The notes: generated by a model from the letters alone, not told the origin. Shown: positions 8,534 through 16,196, counted from the stretch's first letter. The stretch: 64,000 bases of DNA from Stagnihabitans sp038231395 (GCA_038231395.1 JBBRLL010000017.1:1-64000); one strand, 5' to 3'. Made by a program: numbers and translations.

Positions 8534-9010
8534 TTACGCGCTCCTCATTTCGGCGGCAGCCACCTGAACGGCAGCGATGATCTTGTCATAGCCCGTGCAA
8601 CGGCACAGGTTTCCGGCCAGCCAATAGCGGACCTCCTCGTCCGAGGGGCTGGCGTTCTTCTCCAGCAAAGCTTTGGCTGCAATCAGAATTCCCGGCGTGC
8701 AGATACCGCATTGCAAGGCCGCGCCGTCGATAAAGGCGCGTTGCAGCGGGTGCAGATGATCGCCCAAAGCCATGCCCTCGATGGTGGAGATTTCAGCGCC
8801 CTGCGCCTCGGCCCCCAAAACCAGACAGGCGCAAACCAGACGCCCGTCAAGGGTGACCGAACACGCGCCACAATCGCCGGTGCCGCAACCTTCTTTGGCA
8901 CCGGTCAGGCCAAGGCGGTTGCGCAGAACGTCCAGCAGCGGCTCGTCGGGGTCACAGATAAACTCAACGGGGTCACCGTTTATTGTGGTGGAAATGTGCA
9001 GGGATTTCAT
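8534..9010 (-). CDS. 2Fe-2S subunit of the molybdenum hydroxylase
   Basis: 158 residues. The N-terminal plant-type ferredoxin domain has GCGTGDCGACSV with a further cysteine in LVCACL. The C-terminal helical domain has QCGICTPG and LCRCTGY. Together they bind the two 2Fe-2S clusters that carry electrons from the Mo site to FAD. Its ATG overlaps the stop of the FAD subunit gene by four bases (ATGA), showing translational coupling. It is the second gene of the operon FAD - FeS - Mo - MoaD-like. Confidence 0.95.
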   Translation of the reverse strand: MKSLHISTTINGDPVEFICDPDEPLLDVLRNRLGLTGAKEGCGTGDCGACSVTLDGRLVCACLVLGAEAQGAEISTIEGMALGDHLHPLQRAFIDGAALQCGICTPGILIAAKALLEKNASPSDEEVRYWLAGNLCRCTGYDKIIAAVQVAAAEMRSA

Positions 9011-9888
9011 ATGGCACCTCCGGCTTTTGACGTTTCTTGGCCGCGTGTATAAGCAATCTGGGCGGCGCGGCGGGCGAGGACACCTGCGGTGCTGGTGCGG
9101 AAGGCAATGGTGCCGCGCTTGTCGTCGATGGGGTTGCAGGCGGCCTCGCAGGCTTTGGCGAGGGCTGCCAGCGCTGCATCATCCAGCGTGGTGCCAATGA
9201 TCGCTTTGGCGGCAGCATGAACCAGCACGACTTTGGGGGCCACCGCGCCCAAGGCCACGCGGGCGGCAGTAATCTTGCCAGCGGCATCCAGCGTCAGGCT
9301 GACGGCGGCGGAGGCGACTGCAATGTCCATTTCCGTGCGCGGAATGAAGCGCAGATAAGCGTCTGCGGACCGTGCCGGGCGGGCGGGAAGAAAGATCGAG
9401 GTGACGATCTCGCCCTTCTTCAACGTGGTTTTGCCGGGGCCAACCGGGATATCTTCCACCGCGACATCACGCACACCGTCCGGGCTTTCGATCCGAACCA
9501 TCGCACCAGCCGCCACCAGCGCAGGCACGGCATCCCCCGCCGGAGAGCCGTTGCACAGGTTGCCAGCCATCGTGCAGCGGCCTTGAATCTGAGTCGAGCC
9601 GATCAGACACGACGCTTCGGCCACACCGGGCCACAGGGCGCAAACTGGCGCGTGTTCGCGCAGTTCGGCGTTGGCCACGGCGGCACCAATCCGAAAACCG
9701 CCAGCTTCGGCTGTAATATCCCGGATTCCGGGAATTTTCTTGATGTCGACCACCAGATCGACGGCAAGGTTTCCCGCCTTCATCTGCACCAGAAGGTCGG
9801 TGCCGCCCGCCAGAACGCGGGCCAGACCCGGCTCCGCTGCCAAGGCCGTCGCCGCCGCTTTGGCGCTTTGTGCTGTCATGTATCTCAT
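9007..9888 (-). CDS. FAD-binding (medium) subunit of the molybdenum hydroxylase
   Basis: 293 residues, the usual length for the CoxM/XdhB-type FAD subunit. FAD-contact motifs are present: VLAGGTDLLVQMKAG near residue 26, and IGSTQIQGRCTMAGNLCNGS near 105 with the TxGGN-like loop replaced by TMAGN. A short C-terminal CO-dehydrogenase flavoprotein domain follows. It passes electrons to an acceptor such as quinone or NAD. First gene of the operon; a perfect 13-bp palindrome lies 27 bases upstream of the start (9916-9928). Confidence 0.92.
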   Translation of the reverse strand: MRYMTAQSAKAAATALAAEPGLARVLAGGTDLLVQMKAGNLAVDLVVDIKKIPGIRDITAEAGGFRIGAAVANAELREHAPVCALWPGVAEASCLIGSTQIQGRCTMAGNLCNGSPAGDAVPALVAAGAMVRIESPDGVRDVAVEDIPVGPGKTTLKKGEIVTSIFLPARPARSADAYLRFIPRTEMDIAVASAAVSLTLDAAGKITAARVALGAVAPKVVLVHAAAKAIIGTTLDDAALAALAKACEAACNPIDDKRGTIAFRTSTAGVLARRAAQIAYTRGQETSKAGGAI

Positions 9889-9915
9889 GCTGTGACCTGC
9901 TGTCGTGAAATGCGG

Positions 9916-9928
9916 GTGAACCGTTCAC
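9916..9928. promoter_or_regulatory. Palindromic operator candidate before the Mo-hydroxylase operon
   Basis: GTGAACCGTTCAC is a perfect inverted repeat with a single central base, centred about 34 bases upstream of the FAD subunit ATG (9888). Its position near the expected promoter suggests a dimeric regulator, but no regulator gene is adjacent and no binding protein is known. Confidence 0.4.
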
Positions 9929-10039
9929 GCTACGTTAATCGGCAACGGCAGTGGGGTTCAAGCCATGCTTCCGACCTTGCCATCGGTTATCTGTCGTAAA
10001 ACCGACGCAGGATTGATTTCACGTTATCGAGCGAACGTT

Positions 10040-10065
10040 GTAACATTTGCCAGGAAGCGCGCGAA
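10040..10065 (+). promoter_or_regulatory. Promoter of the ECF sigma gene (SigF-type, likely autoregulated)
   Basis: GTAACA (10040-10045), 16 bases, CGAA (10062-10065). This matches the promoter form GTAAC(C)-N16-CGAA described for Caulobacter SigF, and nearly the same pair occurs before bufA in this window. Transcription would start around 10070-10076, so the ATG at 10078 would have almost no leader. Confidence 0.65.
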
Positions 10066-10077
10066 GTGCAGGATCGA

Positions 10078-10650
10078 ATGCAGCAAACTGACGACCCTTG
10101 GGCCATGCTGCTTGTGGCGGCCAATGCAGGCGATGGGCAGGCTTATGCTCAGTTTCTGCTGACCGTTACGCCTGTCATCCGGGGGATCGTCCGCGCACGC
10201 GGGCGCAGTCTTCCGCCCGATCAGCATGAGGATATTGTGCAGGACGTGCTTTTGGGACTTCATCTTAAACGCCACACATGGCGGCAGGATTATCCTTTGC
10301 GTCCGTGGGTTTACGCCATTGCTCGCTACAAGGTGATCGACGCATTCCGCAGACGTGGCGCGGCAATTCATCTTCCGATCGAGGATTTTTGCGATATCCT
10401 TCCAGCGGAAGCCGAGGTCGATCCGGTCCATGTGAAAGACGAAGCGCGCGAGGTCGAACGCTTGATCGGCCATCTGGATCCAAGGTCGGCCGAGATCGTC
10501 CGCGCGGTGAATTTGCGAGAAGAATCACAGGCTTCGGTGGGAGAGCGTTTGAAGATGTCGCCGGCCAATCTGCGGGTCACCCTGCACCGCGCCATGAAAA
10601 AACTGTCAGCCATCGGGCGCGAATCTTCCGACCGGGGGGATAGCGCTTGA
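10078..10650 (+). CDS. ECF RNA polymerase sigma factor (SigF-like)
   Basis: 190 residues. Region 2 is seen as DQHEDIVQDVLLGL and PLRPWVYAIARYKVIDAFRRR (about residues 58-100); region 4 as SAEIVRAVNLREESQASVGERLKMSPANLRVTLHRAMKKL (about 138-178). An in-frame GTG at 10066 would give 194 residues but lies at the promoter -10 element, so ATG 10078 is preferred. The gene overlaps nrsF by four bases, the usual sigma/anti-sigma arrangement. By analogy with Caulobacter SigF-NrsF it should answer to metal or oxidative stress and switch on the bufferin genes; here the bufABC operon lies just downstream, convergent. Confidence 0.9.
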   Translation: MQQTDDPWAMLLVAANAGDGQAYAQFLLTVTPVIRGIVRARGRSLPPDQHEDIVQDVLLGLHLKRHTWRQDYPLRPWVYAIARYKVIDAFRRRGAAIHLPIEDFCDILPAEAEVDPVHVKDEAREVERLIGHLDPRSAEIVRAVNLREESQASVGERLKMSPANLRVTLHRAMKKLSAIGRESSDRGDSA

Positions 10651-11282
10651 AAACCGATGATTTGATTTTGACGTTATCCGCAGAGTCTCCGGTAGCCTCT
10701 TTGCGCCCGTCCATGATGGCGCTGGCGATTTGTCTGGCAATTGTTGGCCCGGTCGTGGTGTTTCTCAGCGTGCTGGGCATGCGGCCTGATCTGGTGCTTG
10801 CATGGTCCAACCCGGTGGTGCCGTTCAAGATGTTTTTGCCGCTGCTGATTTGCGGCATGTCCATCGTTCTTCTGTTGCGACTGACCCGACCTGAGGCGAT
10901 TACCGGATTGATTCCCATGGGTTATATCGTGCCAGTCGGGGTGGCAGTGGCGCTGTGGATCGGCAGCTTTGTTCTGCGCGCACCTGCCGAAAGGTTCGCC
11001 GAGGTCGGCATGGGGTCGCTGGCAGAGTGCTTGGGCGGGGTGCTGTCTTTGGCCGCTTTGCCGACCATTGTGGCGCTGCGGACCATTCGCAAAGGGGCCA
11101 GCACGCATCCCAGACTGTCGGCGGCTTTGGCGGGATTGACGGCGGCATCAGGGGCTGCGGCAGGCTATTCGCTGTTCTGCACGCGCGACAATCCGCTGTT
11201 CTTTGTGACCTGGTACGGGCTGGCCATTCTGATCGTCACGGCGCTGGCAGCCCGCTATGGTGAGCGGATGTTAGCTTGGTGA
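10647..11282 (+). CDS. nrsF: NrsF-family (DUF1109) membrane anti-sigma factor
   Basis: 211 residues with six hydrophobic segments (roughly residues 25-45, 58-75, 90-108, 122-142, 155-175, 185-205), the NrsF topology. The ATG sits inside the end of the sigma gene (ATGA overlap), so the two are coupled. NrsF proteins hold their ECF sigma factor at the membrane and release it on heavy-metal or redox stress; two cysteines, in the loop ALAECLGG-like segment and in YSLFCTRDNP, are candidates for sensing. The sensing role of these residues is an inference from Caulobacter NrsF. Confidence 0.88.
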   Translation: MKTDDLILTLSAESPVASLRPSMMALAICLAIVGPVVVFLSVLGMRPDLVLAWSNPVVPFKMFLPLLICGMSIVLLLRLTRPEAITGLIPMGYIVPVGVAVALWIGSFVLRAPAERFAEVGMGSLAECLGGVLSLAALPTIVALRTIRKGASTHPRLSAALAGLTAASGAAAGYSLFCTRDNPLFFVTWYGLAILIVTALAARYGERMLAW

Positions 11283-11337
11283 GAGGCGACAGCCCGCCCT
11301 GCGCCAAGTCTGTCGGCGGTTTTCAGCGTAGTGAACC

Positions 11338-11369
11338 TGTATGTTTTCTGTATGGTTTTTGACATACAG
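11338..11369. terminator. AT-rich repeat/hairpin between nrsF and the bufABC operon
   Basis: CTGTATG occurs twice (11338-11344 and 11348-11354), followed by its inverse CATACAG (11363-11369), with runs of T between. The second copy and the inverse form a 7-bp hairpin. Lying between two convergent transcription units in otherwise GC-rich DNA, it could act as a weak bidirectional terminator or as a binding site. The stem is too weak to be sure. Confidence 0.35.
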
Positions 11370-11436
11370 AGGGTGCGCTGCGCTGGCGGGTTGTTAACCG
11401 GACGCCGGACCTACTTTTCGTTAATCCTGACCCGCC

Positions 11437-12246
11437 TTAGTGCCATCCGGTCAGCGCGCCGGACAGCAGCAGGGCCGACAGGGCCTTGGCGAAGTCAAAG
11501 CGCGGTGTCTCGACGAAAGCTGTCGAGGCGGCCTGCGAGAGGGTTGACCCGCTGATCAGTTTTTCCAGAAAGACCGCCGCACCCGGATCTAACCGCTGGA
11601 GCGAGACTTGTGCCACCGGGCGCAGAATCAAGGCATCCTCTGGCGAGGCGAGGTCGATGGGCGCGGGGGTCTGGCCGGGCTGGTTCATCTGCCAGATGCT
11701 GAACACCGGATAGGGCGAGCGGACCAGTCGGGTGGAGGGGTGAAAGCTGAAGTGCAGGCGCCCCATCTCGGCGGCAGGAATGCTGAGCACGGGAGAGACG
11801 TCGGCAGGAATGGCCTCTGCGGCGTGATAGGCCTCAACCCAGGCACGCTCCACCCGTGCCACATCGGCCATATAGGGGAGGTCGGCGAGGGGCGGGAAAA
11901 TCGCCAGGAAATCGGGAAAGCCCGCGCCATAGGTCAGCAAAATCGGCGAACTCGGCGGCTCTTTGCGGGCATAAAAACCAGCCATCGCGCGAAAGAATTC
12001 GTCACCGACAAGGCGGCGGATGGTGGGGTATGCGTCGGCCAGCGCGTCGATCAGGCCGGACATGACGTTGTTGCGATAGACCGCGAAACGGTGGGGGGAG
12101 TGTTTGCCATCCGGTCCGACCAAGCCATCCGGTGCGGGCAGGCGGTTGTCCAGAATGGCGGCCCCGAAGGCGCTTTGGCGGTGGGCCAAGGTCAGCCCGG
12201 CGTCAGCGTTGGGCAGGCCAAAAGGCGTCATGTCAGCGGGCGACAT
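11437..12246 (-). CDS. bufC: BufC: DUF2063 bufferin biosynthesis partner protein
   Basis: 269 residues. An N-terminal DUF2063 domain contains HRQSAFGAAILD near residue 20, YRNNVMSGLIDALADAYPTI near 65 and FFRAMAGFYARKEPP near 90; a less conserved C-terminal part follows. DUF2063 proteins serve as partners of DUF692 enzymes, bringing the precursor peptide to the active site. The gene overlaps the end of bufB (start at 12246; an alternative ATG is at 12231), so the two are translated together. Third gene of bufA-bufB-bufC. Confidence 0.85.
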   Translation of the reverse strand: MSPADMTPFGLPNADAGLTLAHRQSAFGAAILDNRLPAPDGLVGPDGKHSPHRFAVYRNNVMSGLIDALADAYPTIRRLVGDEFFRAMAGFYARKEPPSSPILLTYGAGFPDFLAIFPPLADLPYMADVARVERAWVEAYHAAEAIPADVSPVLSIPAAEMGRLHFSFHPSTRLVRSPYPVFSIWQMNQPGQTPAPIDLASPEDALILRPVAQVSLQRLDPGAAVFLEKLISGSTLSQAASTAFVETPRFDFAKALSALLLSGALTGWH

Positions 12247-13102
12247 GGGACACAGTTGCCATGGCAACCTCGGCCCGCGTGGCCTCGGCATAAAGCGCGT
12301 CCCAGGCGGGCACGTCGGCGTCCCATTCGACCAGCGTCGGCAGAGGGCCGGTCAGGGTGACGGTGTGGCGGTACAGGTCCCAGACCAAGGCATCCACCGG
12401 GCGGTCATGGGTGTCAATCAGCAGGGGGCGGCCCGCCTCATCGGTTTGGGGGGTGAAACCAGCAAGGTGCAGTTCACGCACAGCCGCCAACGGATAATGC
12501 GAGATATAGTCGAAAGGATCATATTGCTGGTTGGTGGCAGAGATGTGGACGTTGTTCACGTCCAGAAGAAGATGGCAGCCAGAGCGGCGCACAACCTCTG
12601 CGATGAAATCAACCTCGGCATAGGTGCTTTCGGCGAATGCCAGATAGGTGGTGGGGTTTTCCAGCAGCATCTGGCGGCCAAGGCTGGACTGGATCTGGTC
12701 GATATGGGCGCAGACCCGGCTTAGGGTTTCGGCGGTGTAAGGCACTGGCAAAAGATCGTTGAGAAAGCCTGAGTCATGGGTGGACCACGCCAGATGCTCC
12801 GAAAACAGGCCGGGTTCATAGCGGGTGATCAGGTCACGCAAACGGGCCAGATGGTCGGTATCCAGCGCGCGGTCGGCACCAATTGACAGGCCGACACCGT
12901 GCAGGGACACCGGATAGCTCTGCCGGATCGCGGTCAGATAGCGGTGCGGCGGGCCACCTGCGCCCATGTAATTCTCGGCATGAACCTCAAAAAAACCGAT
13001 GTCGGGCTGGGTTTCAAGGATGGCGGCATAGTGCTGGGCTTTGAGACCGACACCAGCACGCGCCGGAATTGTGCTGCGGTTGAACTGGGTGGAGCCGTCC
13101 AT
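12233..13102 (-). CDS. bufB: BufB: DUF692 / MNIO multinuclear iron peptide oxidase
   Basis: 289 residues, a TIM-barrel DUF692 enzyme. Metal-ligand and active-site segments are visible in order: FFEVHAENYMG (about 37), SLHGVGLSIG (about 69), SEHLAW (about 100), LLENPTTYLAF (about 145), LLLDVNNVHIS (about 175), RELHLAGF (about 210) and VEWDADVP (about 263). MNIO enzymes such as MbnB use two or three iron ions to oxidise cysteines of a precursor peptide to oxazolone/thioamide or thiooxazole groups. Here the substrate should be BufA, encoded 112 bases upstream. Confidence 0.93.
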   Translation of the reverse strand: MDGSTQFNRSTIPARAGVGLKAQHYAAILETQPDIGFFEVHAENYMGAGGPPHRYLTAIRQSYPVSLHGVGLSIGADRALDTDHLARLRDLITRYEPGLFSEHLAWSTHDSGFLNDLLPVPYTAETLSRVCAHIDQIQSSLGRQMLLENPTTYLAFAESTYAEVDFIAEVVRRSGCHLLLDVNNVHISATNQQYDPFDYISHYPLAAVRELHLAGFTPQTDEAGRPLLIDTHDRPVDALVWDLYRHTVTLTGPLPTLVEWDADVPAWDALYAEATRAEVAMATVSHVAR

Positions 13103-13109
13103 CGAGATG

Positions 13110-13207
13110 CCTTTCTAAAGAAGTGCGGGCGGCTCTGGCTTCCGCAAGGATGCGTGATTTGGAACACCAAAGCCCGGTCTTCTTATCACGCGCCAAAACC
13201 GCCCGCT
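13110..13207 (-). other. Possible long-range stem across the bufA-bufB gap
   Basis: In the 112-base gap, GCGGGCGG just after the bufA stop (plus-strand 13198-13206) can pair with CCGCCCGC just before the bufB leader (13126-13133 region). Such a structure could lower bufB expression relative to the precursor gene, as is common in peptide/maturase operons. No T-run follows, so it is not a classical terminator. Seen by eye only. Confidence 0.25.
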
Positions 13208-13214
13208 TAAATTA

Positions 13215-13547
13215 TCAGCCGGCTTTCAGCATGCCGTGGCCGGTGGGCGTCTTCATGCCTTCGCAAGTGCCTTTCGGCTCCAGTTTGAATGCATTCGGAG
13301 CGTAGTCAACAGTGCTGGAGCCTGCGCACGAGGTGCCGGCGCCGGCGAAGCAATCGTTCTGACCCTTCAGAGCCACGCCGAAGCACTGCTCGAACTTGCC
13401 GGTCTTCAGGTTGGCTTTGGTCATTTCCTGAGCCTTCATCATGTCGGCTTCAGACATCTTTTTCATGGTGTCAGCTTGAGCCGACAGGCCACCGACGGCG
13501 GTGATGAGGGCCGAAGCGAAGACGGCTTTGAGAATGGGTTGGGACAT
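13215..13547 (-). CDS. bufA: BufA: bufferin precursor, DUF2282 family
   Basis: 110 residues. ATG 13547 is preceded by AGAGGAA; the in-frame ATG further up has no family match. Residues 1-25 are a Sec signal peptide ending SAQA. A Met-rich helix follows (MKKMSEADMMKAQEM, possible copper ligands), then the DUF2282 core with four cysteines at about 55, 66, 74 and 95: EQCFGVALKGQNDCFAGAG, TSCAGS, PKGTCEGMKTPTG. Bufferins are exported after oxidative modification of cysteines by BufB and bind copper in the periplasm. First gene of the operon, driven by a SigF-type promoter at 13625-13649. The Met-rich insert between signal and core is unusual and worth noting. Confidence 0.9.
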   Translation of the reverse strand: MSQPILKAVFASALITAVGGLSAQADTMKKMSEADMMKAQEMTKANLKTGKFEQCFGVALKGQNDCFAGAGTSCAGSSTVDYAPNAFKLEPKGTCEGMKTPTGHGMLKAG

Positions 13548-13624
13548 AGCGTTTCCTCTGCTGTTGCGGCGGTCATAGGTGACAGCCAATCCGGGCAGCC
13601 CCTGGATGGGCCTGCAAAGGGCGG

Positions 13625-13649
13625 TTCGCAGGCAAACCGGAAACGTTAC
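13625..13649 (-). promoter_or_regulatory. SigF-type promoter of bufABC
   Basis: On the reverse strand GTAACG (13644-13649), 15 bases, CGAA (13625-13628). It is the same element as before the sigma gene (GTAACA-N16-CGAA), with the neighbouring T of TGTAAC and a following TTT also conserved. The distance to the bufA start gives a leader of about 70 bases. Confidence 0.65.
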
Positions 13650-13686
13650 AGCGCGAGGGGAAGAAAATCCCGAAACGCCGGATTTA

Positions 13687-13701
13687 AGATCAGTTTGATC
13701 T
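13687..13701. promoter_or_regulatory. Perfect inverted repeat in the bufA / ATP-grasp divergent region
   Basis: AGATCA-GTT-TGATCT, arms of 6 bp. It lies between the SigF-type promoter of bufA and the ATP-grasp gene, about 97 bases upstream of the latter. A candidate operator for either gene; no regulator identified. Confidence 0.4.
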
Positions 13702-13797
13702 GCCTTCTAAGCGTTTGGTGCTGGCGGTTTGGCGGGCCTCAACCTCTCATTCATCTGGCTGACCTACCCATAGCCTACGCATTCAGAAGGAGCGCAC

Positions 13798-15036
13798 ATG
13801 CAGCACGCTGCATCTCAGAACTTCACGCCTCGCCCGGCCCAAAGCTTTGGTCCGGCAGCCATTTTGCGCAAGATGTACGAACAGGCCGACTTGGGCCCGC
13901 TGGCCGCATTGCTGGTTCAACGCGCCACGATGGCGGAGGTTGATCCGGGGGCCGCGATGGATCTGTCAACGCTGCTACTTGCTCATGGCGGGATCTGGGC
14001 AGAGGAAGGTCGCGTCATGCAGCGCGCCGCCGCCCGTGTGCAGCAAAGTTATGAGGTTGTGCATGGGGCGGGCACCGGCCCCCGGGTTCTGGCGCTGGTC
14101 ACCCCGGGTGATTTCATGACCAACACGCCGATCGACTTCCTGCTGGACGGGTCAGATGCTGTGCTGATCCTGCATTTCGTCGACGAGTTGACCGAAAGTC
14201 TGGAAGATTTGCCGAAGCATGATGTGGTGTTCATGGCTGTGGGTGAAGGGCCGGAGAATACGGGCGTTCTGGCCAACCTTGGCCGGATGTTGCAGGATTT
14301 GCACGGGCGGGTTCTGAACAACGCGCCGCATGTGGTGGCCCATCTGACCCGCGACCGGGTGAGCGAGATGTTGGCAGAGGTGCCGGGCCTGTTGTGCCCG
14401 CAAACGCGCCGCATGTCGCGCGCCCTGCTGATCGCCGCTGCACGCACCGGCCGGTTCTTTGAATATCCTGCGGTGATCCGCCCGGTAGGCTCCCACGCGG
14501 GCATCGGGTTGGCCAAGGTCGAATCGCCGGAGGAGTTGCACGCTTTTCTGGCCGTCAGCCCGGAATCGGAATTCTATGCAGCGCCCTTTGTGGATTATCG
14601 CGGGGCGGATGGCATGTTCGCCAAAGCCCGGGTCGTGCTGATCAACGGCAAAGCCTATGCCAGCCATATGGCCAGCTCGCCGCACTGGATGGTGCATTAT
14701 CTGAACGCCGGGATGGAGACGAACCCGGCACGACGGGCGGTCGAGGCCGCGTGGATGGAGGGTTTCGATGCGGGTTTCGCCACACGACATGCGCAGGCGT
14801 TTGAGGCGATGACGGCGGCGGTGGGCCTTGACTACTTCGGGATTGACTGCGCCGAACTGCCCGACGGACGGCTTCTGGTGTTCGAATTGGACGTGGCGAT
14901 GATCGTGCATGACATGGATAGCGCGGCGCTGTTCCCCTACAAAAAGCCGGTGATGAAAAAGCTGTTTGGCGCGTTTGTGGAGGCATGCAGGGTCGAAGGC
15001 CAACGCTGCGGGCCGTGGAAGGTTGACGCGGGGTGA
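13798..15036 (+). CDS. ATP-grasp domain protein
   Basis: 412 residues behind a strong AAGGAG site. The N-terminal ~90 residues are helical with an alanine-rich, TPR-like character (AALLVQRATMAEVDPGAAMD). An alpha/beta pre-ATP-grasp domain follows (VLALVTPGDFMTNTPIDFLL). The ATP-grasp part begins with FEYPAVIRPVGSHAGIGLAKV near residue 220 (lysine-like strand replaced by Arg and a Gly-rich loop) and ends with LLVFELDVAMIVHDMD near 365, in place of the usual metal-binding E..N motif. ATP-grasp enzymes join a carboxylate to an amine or thiol. The substrate is unknown. It is divergent from bufA with 250 bases between; a role in bufferin maturation or glutathione-like chemistry is only a possibility. 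Confidence 0.75.
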   Translation: MQHAASQNFTPRPAQSFGPAAILRKMYEQADLGPLAALLVQRATMAEVDPGAAMDLSTLLLAHGGIWAEEGRVMQRAAARVQQSYEVVHGAGTGPRVLALVTPGDFMTNTPIDFLLDGSDAVLILHFVDELTESLEDLPKHDVVFMAVGEGPENTGVLANLGRMLQDLHGRVLNNAPHVVAHLTRDRVSEMLAEVPGLLCPQTRRMSRALLIAAARTGRFFEYPAVIRPVGSHAGIGLAKVESPEELHAFLAVSPESEFYAAPFVDYRGADGMFAKARVVLINGKAYASHMASSPHWMVHYLNAGMETNPARRAVEAAWMEGFDAGFATRHAQAFEAMTAAVGLDYFGIDCAELPDGRLLVFELDVAMIVHDMDSAALFPYKKPVMKKLFGAFVEACRVEGQRCGPWKVDAG

Positions 15037-15120
15037 CGGATCGCTAAGTCCCGCGGCTTGGTCCTTGGGCCGCAAGCGAACGTTGTGCACTTTGCGGCCA
15101 TGGGCACCTGTTTGACACAA

Positions 15121-15151
15121 AAACGCCCGCCGGGATCGGCGGGCGTTTGTT
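15121..15151. terminator. Bidirectional intrinsic terminator between the ATP-grasp gene and asd
   Basis: AAACGCCCGCCG (15121-15132), loop GGAT, CGGCGGGCGTTT (15137-15148), a perfect 12-bp stem ending in A on one side and T on the other. It serves the two convergent genes. Confidence 0.9.
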
Positions 15152-15173
15152 AAAGGCGGCGGTCGGGGCTGCC

Positions 15174-16196
15174 TCAGCCCTTCTTCAGCACCTTGTTGCC
15201 CAGCACTTCGGCGATCTGCACGGCGTTCAAAGCGGCGCCTTTGCGCAGGTTGTCAGAGACGCACCAGAGCGATATACCATAGTCAACGGTCGGGTCCTGA
15301 CGGACTCGGCTGACGTAGGTGGCGTATTCGCCGACGCATTCGACGGGGGTGATGTAGCCGCCGGGTTCGCGCTTGTCGATCAAAAGCACGCCGGGCGCCT
15401 CACGCAGGATGTCTTGCGCTTCCTGCCAGTCAAGGTCTTCTTCAAACTCGATGTTGATCGCTTCGGAGTGGCCGACAAACACCGGCACGCGGACGCAGGT
15501 GGCAGAAACCTTGATTTTCGGATCGAGAATCTTCTTGGTTTCGGCGACCATCTTCCACTCTTCTTTGGTGGAGCCGTCGTCGAGGAAGACGTCGATCTGC
15601 GGGATCACGTTGAAGGCGATCTGCTTGGGAAACTTCTTGGGGGCGACCTCTTGGCCCGGAACGTAGATGCCTTTGGTCTGGCTCCACAACTCGTCAATGC
15701 CCTCTTTGCCAGCACCAGAGACGGACTGGTAGGTGGCGACGACGACGCGCTTGATGCGGGCGCGGTCGTGCAGGGGTTTCAACGCCACCACCATTTGTGC
15801 TGTGGAGCAGTTGGGGTTGGCGATGATGTTCTTGTTTTTATACATGAAAATCTGATCGGCGTTCACTTCCGGCACGATCAGCGGGATTTGCGGGTCGTAG
15901 CGGTACAGCGAGGAATTGTCGATCACGATGCAGCCCACAGCGGCGGCGCGGGGGGCGTAGATCTTGGTGGCCTCTGACCCCACGGCGAACAAGGCGATAT
16001 CCCAGCCGGTGAAATCGAAGGTGTCGAGGTCTTTGGTCTTTAGGGTTTTCTCGCCAAAGCTGATTTCGGTGCCAAGCGATTTTCGCGACGCGAGGGCCAC
16101 GATCTGGTCAACCGGGAACTCGCGCTCGGCGAGGATGTTCAGCATTTCGCGGCCCACGTTGCCCGTGGCACCCGCGACGACGACTTTATAGCCCAT
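15174..16196 (-). CDS. asd: Aspartate-semialdehyde dehydrogenase
   Basis: 340 residues, normal length. Start MGYKVVVAGATGNVG at 16196 follows AAGGAGAA; an ATG seven codons upstream is less well placed. The N-terminal NAD(P)-binding loop GATGNVG, the catalytic cysteine in NPNCSTAQMV (about residue 130) and the EVNADQ segment before it are visible. It reduces aspartyl phosphate to aspartate semialdehyde on the way to lysine, diaminopimelate, methionine and threonine. Single gene with its own terminator. Confidence 0.96.
   Translation of the reverse strand: MGYKVVVAGATGNVGREMLNILAEREFPVDQIVALASRKSLGTEISFGEKTLKTKDLDTFDFTGWDIALFAVGSEATKIYAPRAAAVGCIVIDNSSLYRYDPQIPLIVPEVNADQIFMYKNKNIIANPNCSTAQMVVALKPLHDRARIKRVVVATYQSVSGAGKEGIDELWSQTKGIYVPGQEVAPKKFPKQIAFNVIPQIDVFLDDGSTKEEWKMVAETKKILDPKIKVSATCVRVPVFVGHSEAINIEFEEDLDWQEAQDILREAPGVLLIDKREPGGYITPVECVGEYATYVSRVRQDPTVDYGISLWCVSDNLRKGAALNAVQIAEVLGNKVLKKG

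Noticed and set aside
6298..9888. CO dehydrogenase (coxMSL) identity
   Set aside because: The large-subunit loop reads AYRAPGAP and lacks the Cys-containing AYxCSFR loop of the true form I enzyme.
10066..10077. GTG at 10066 as the start of the sigma factor
   Set aside because: It lies immediately after the -10 element of the predicted promoter, upstream of the expected transcription start; ATG 10078 is consistent with the promoter.
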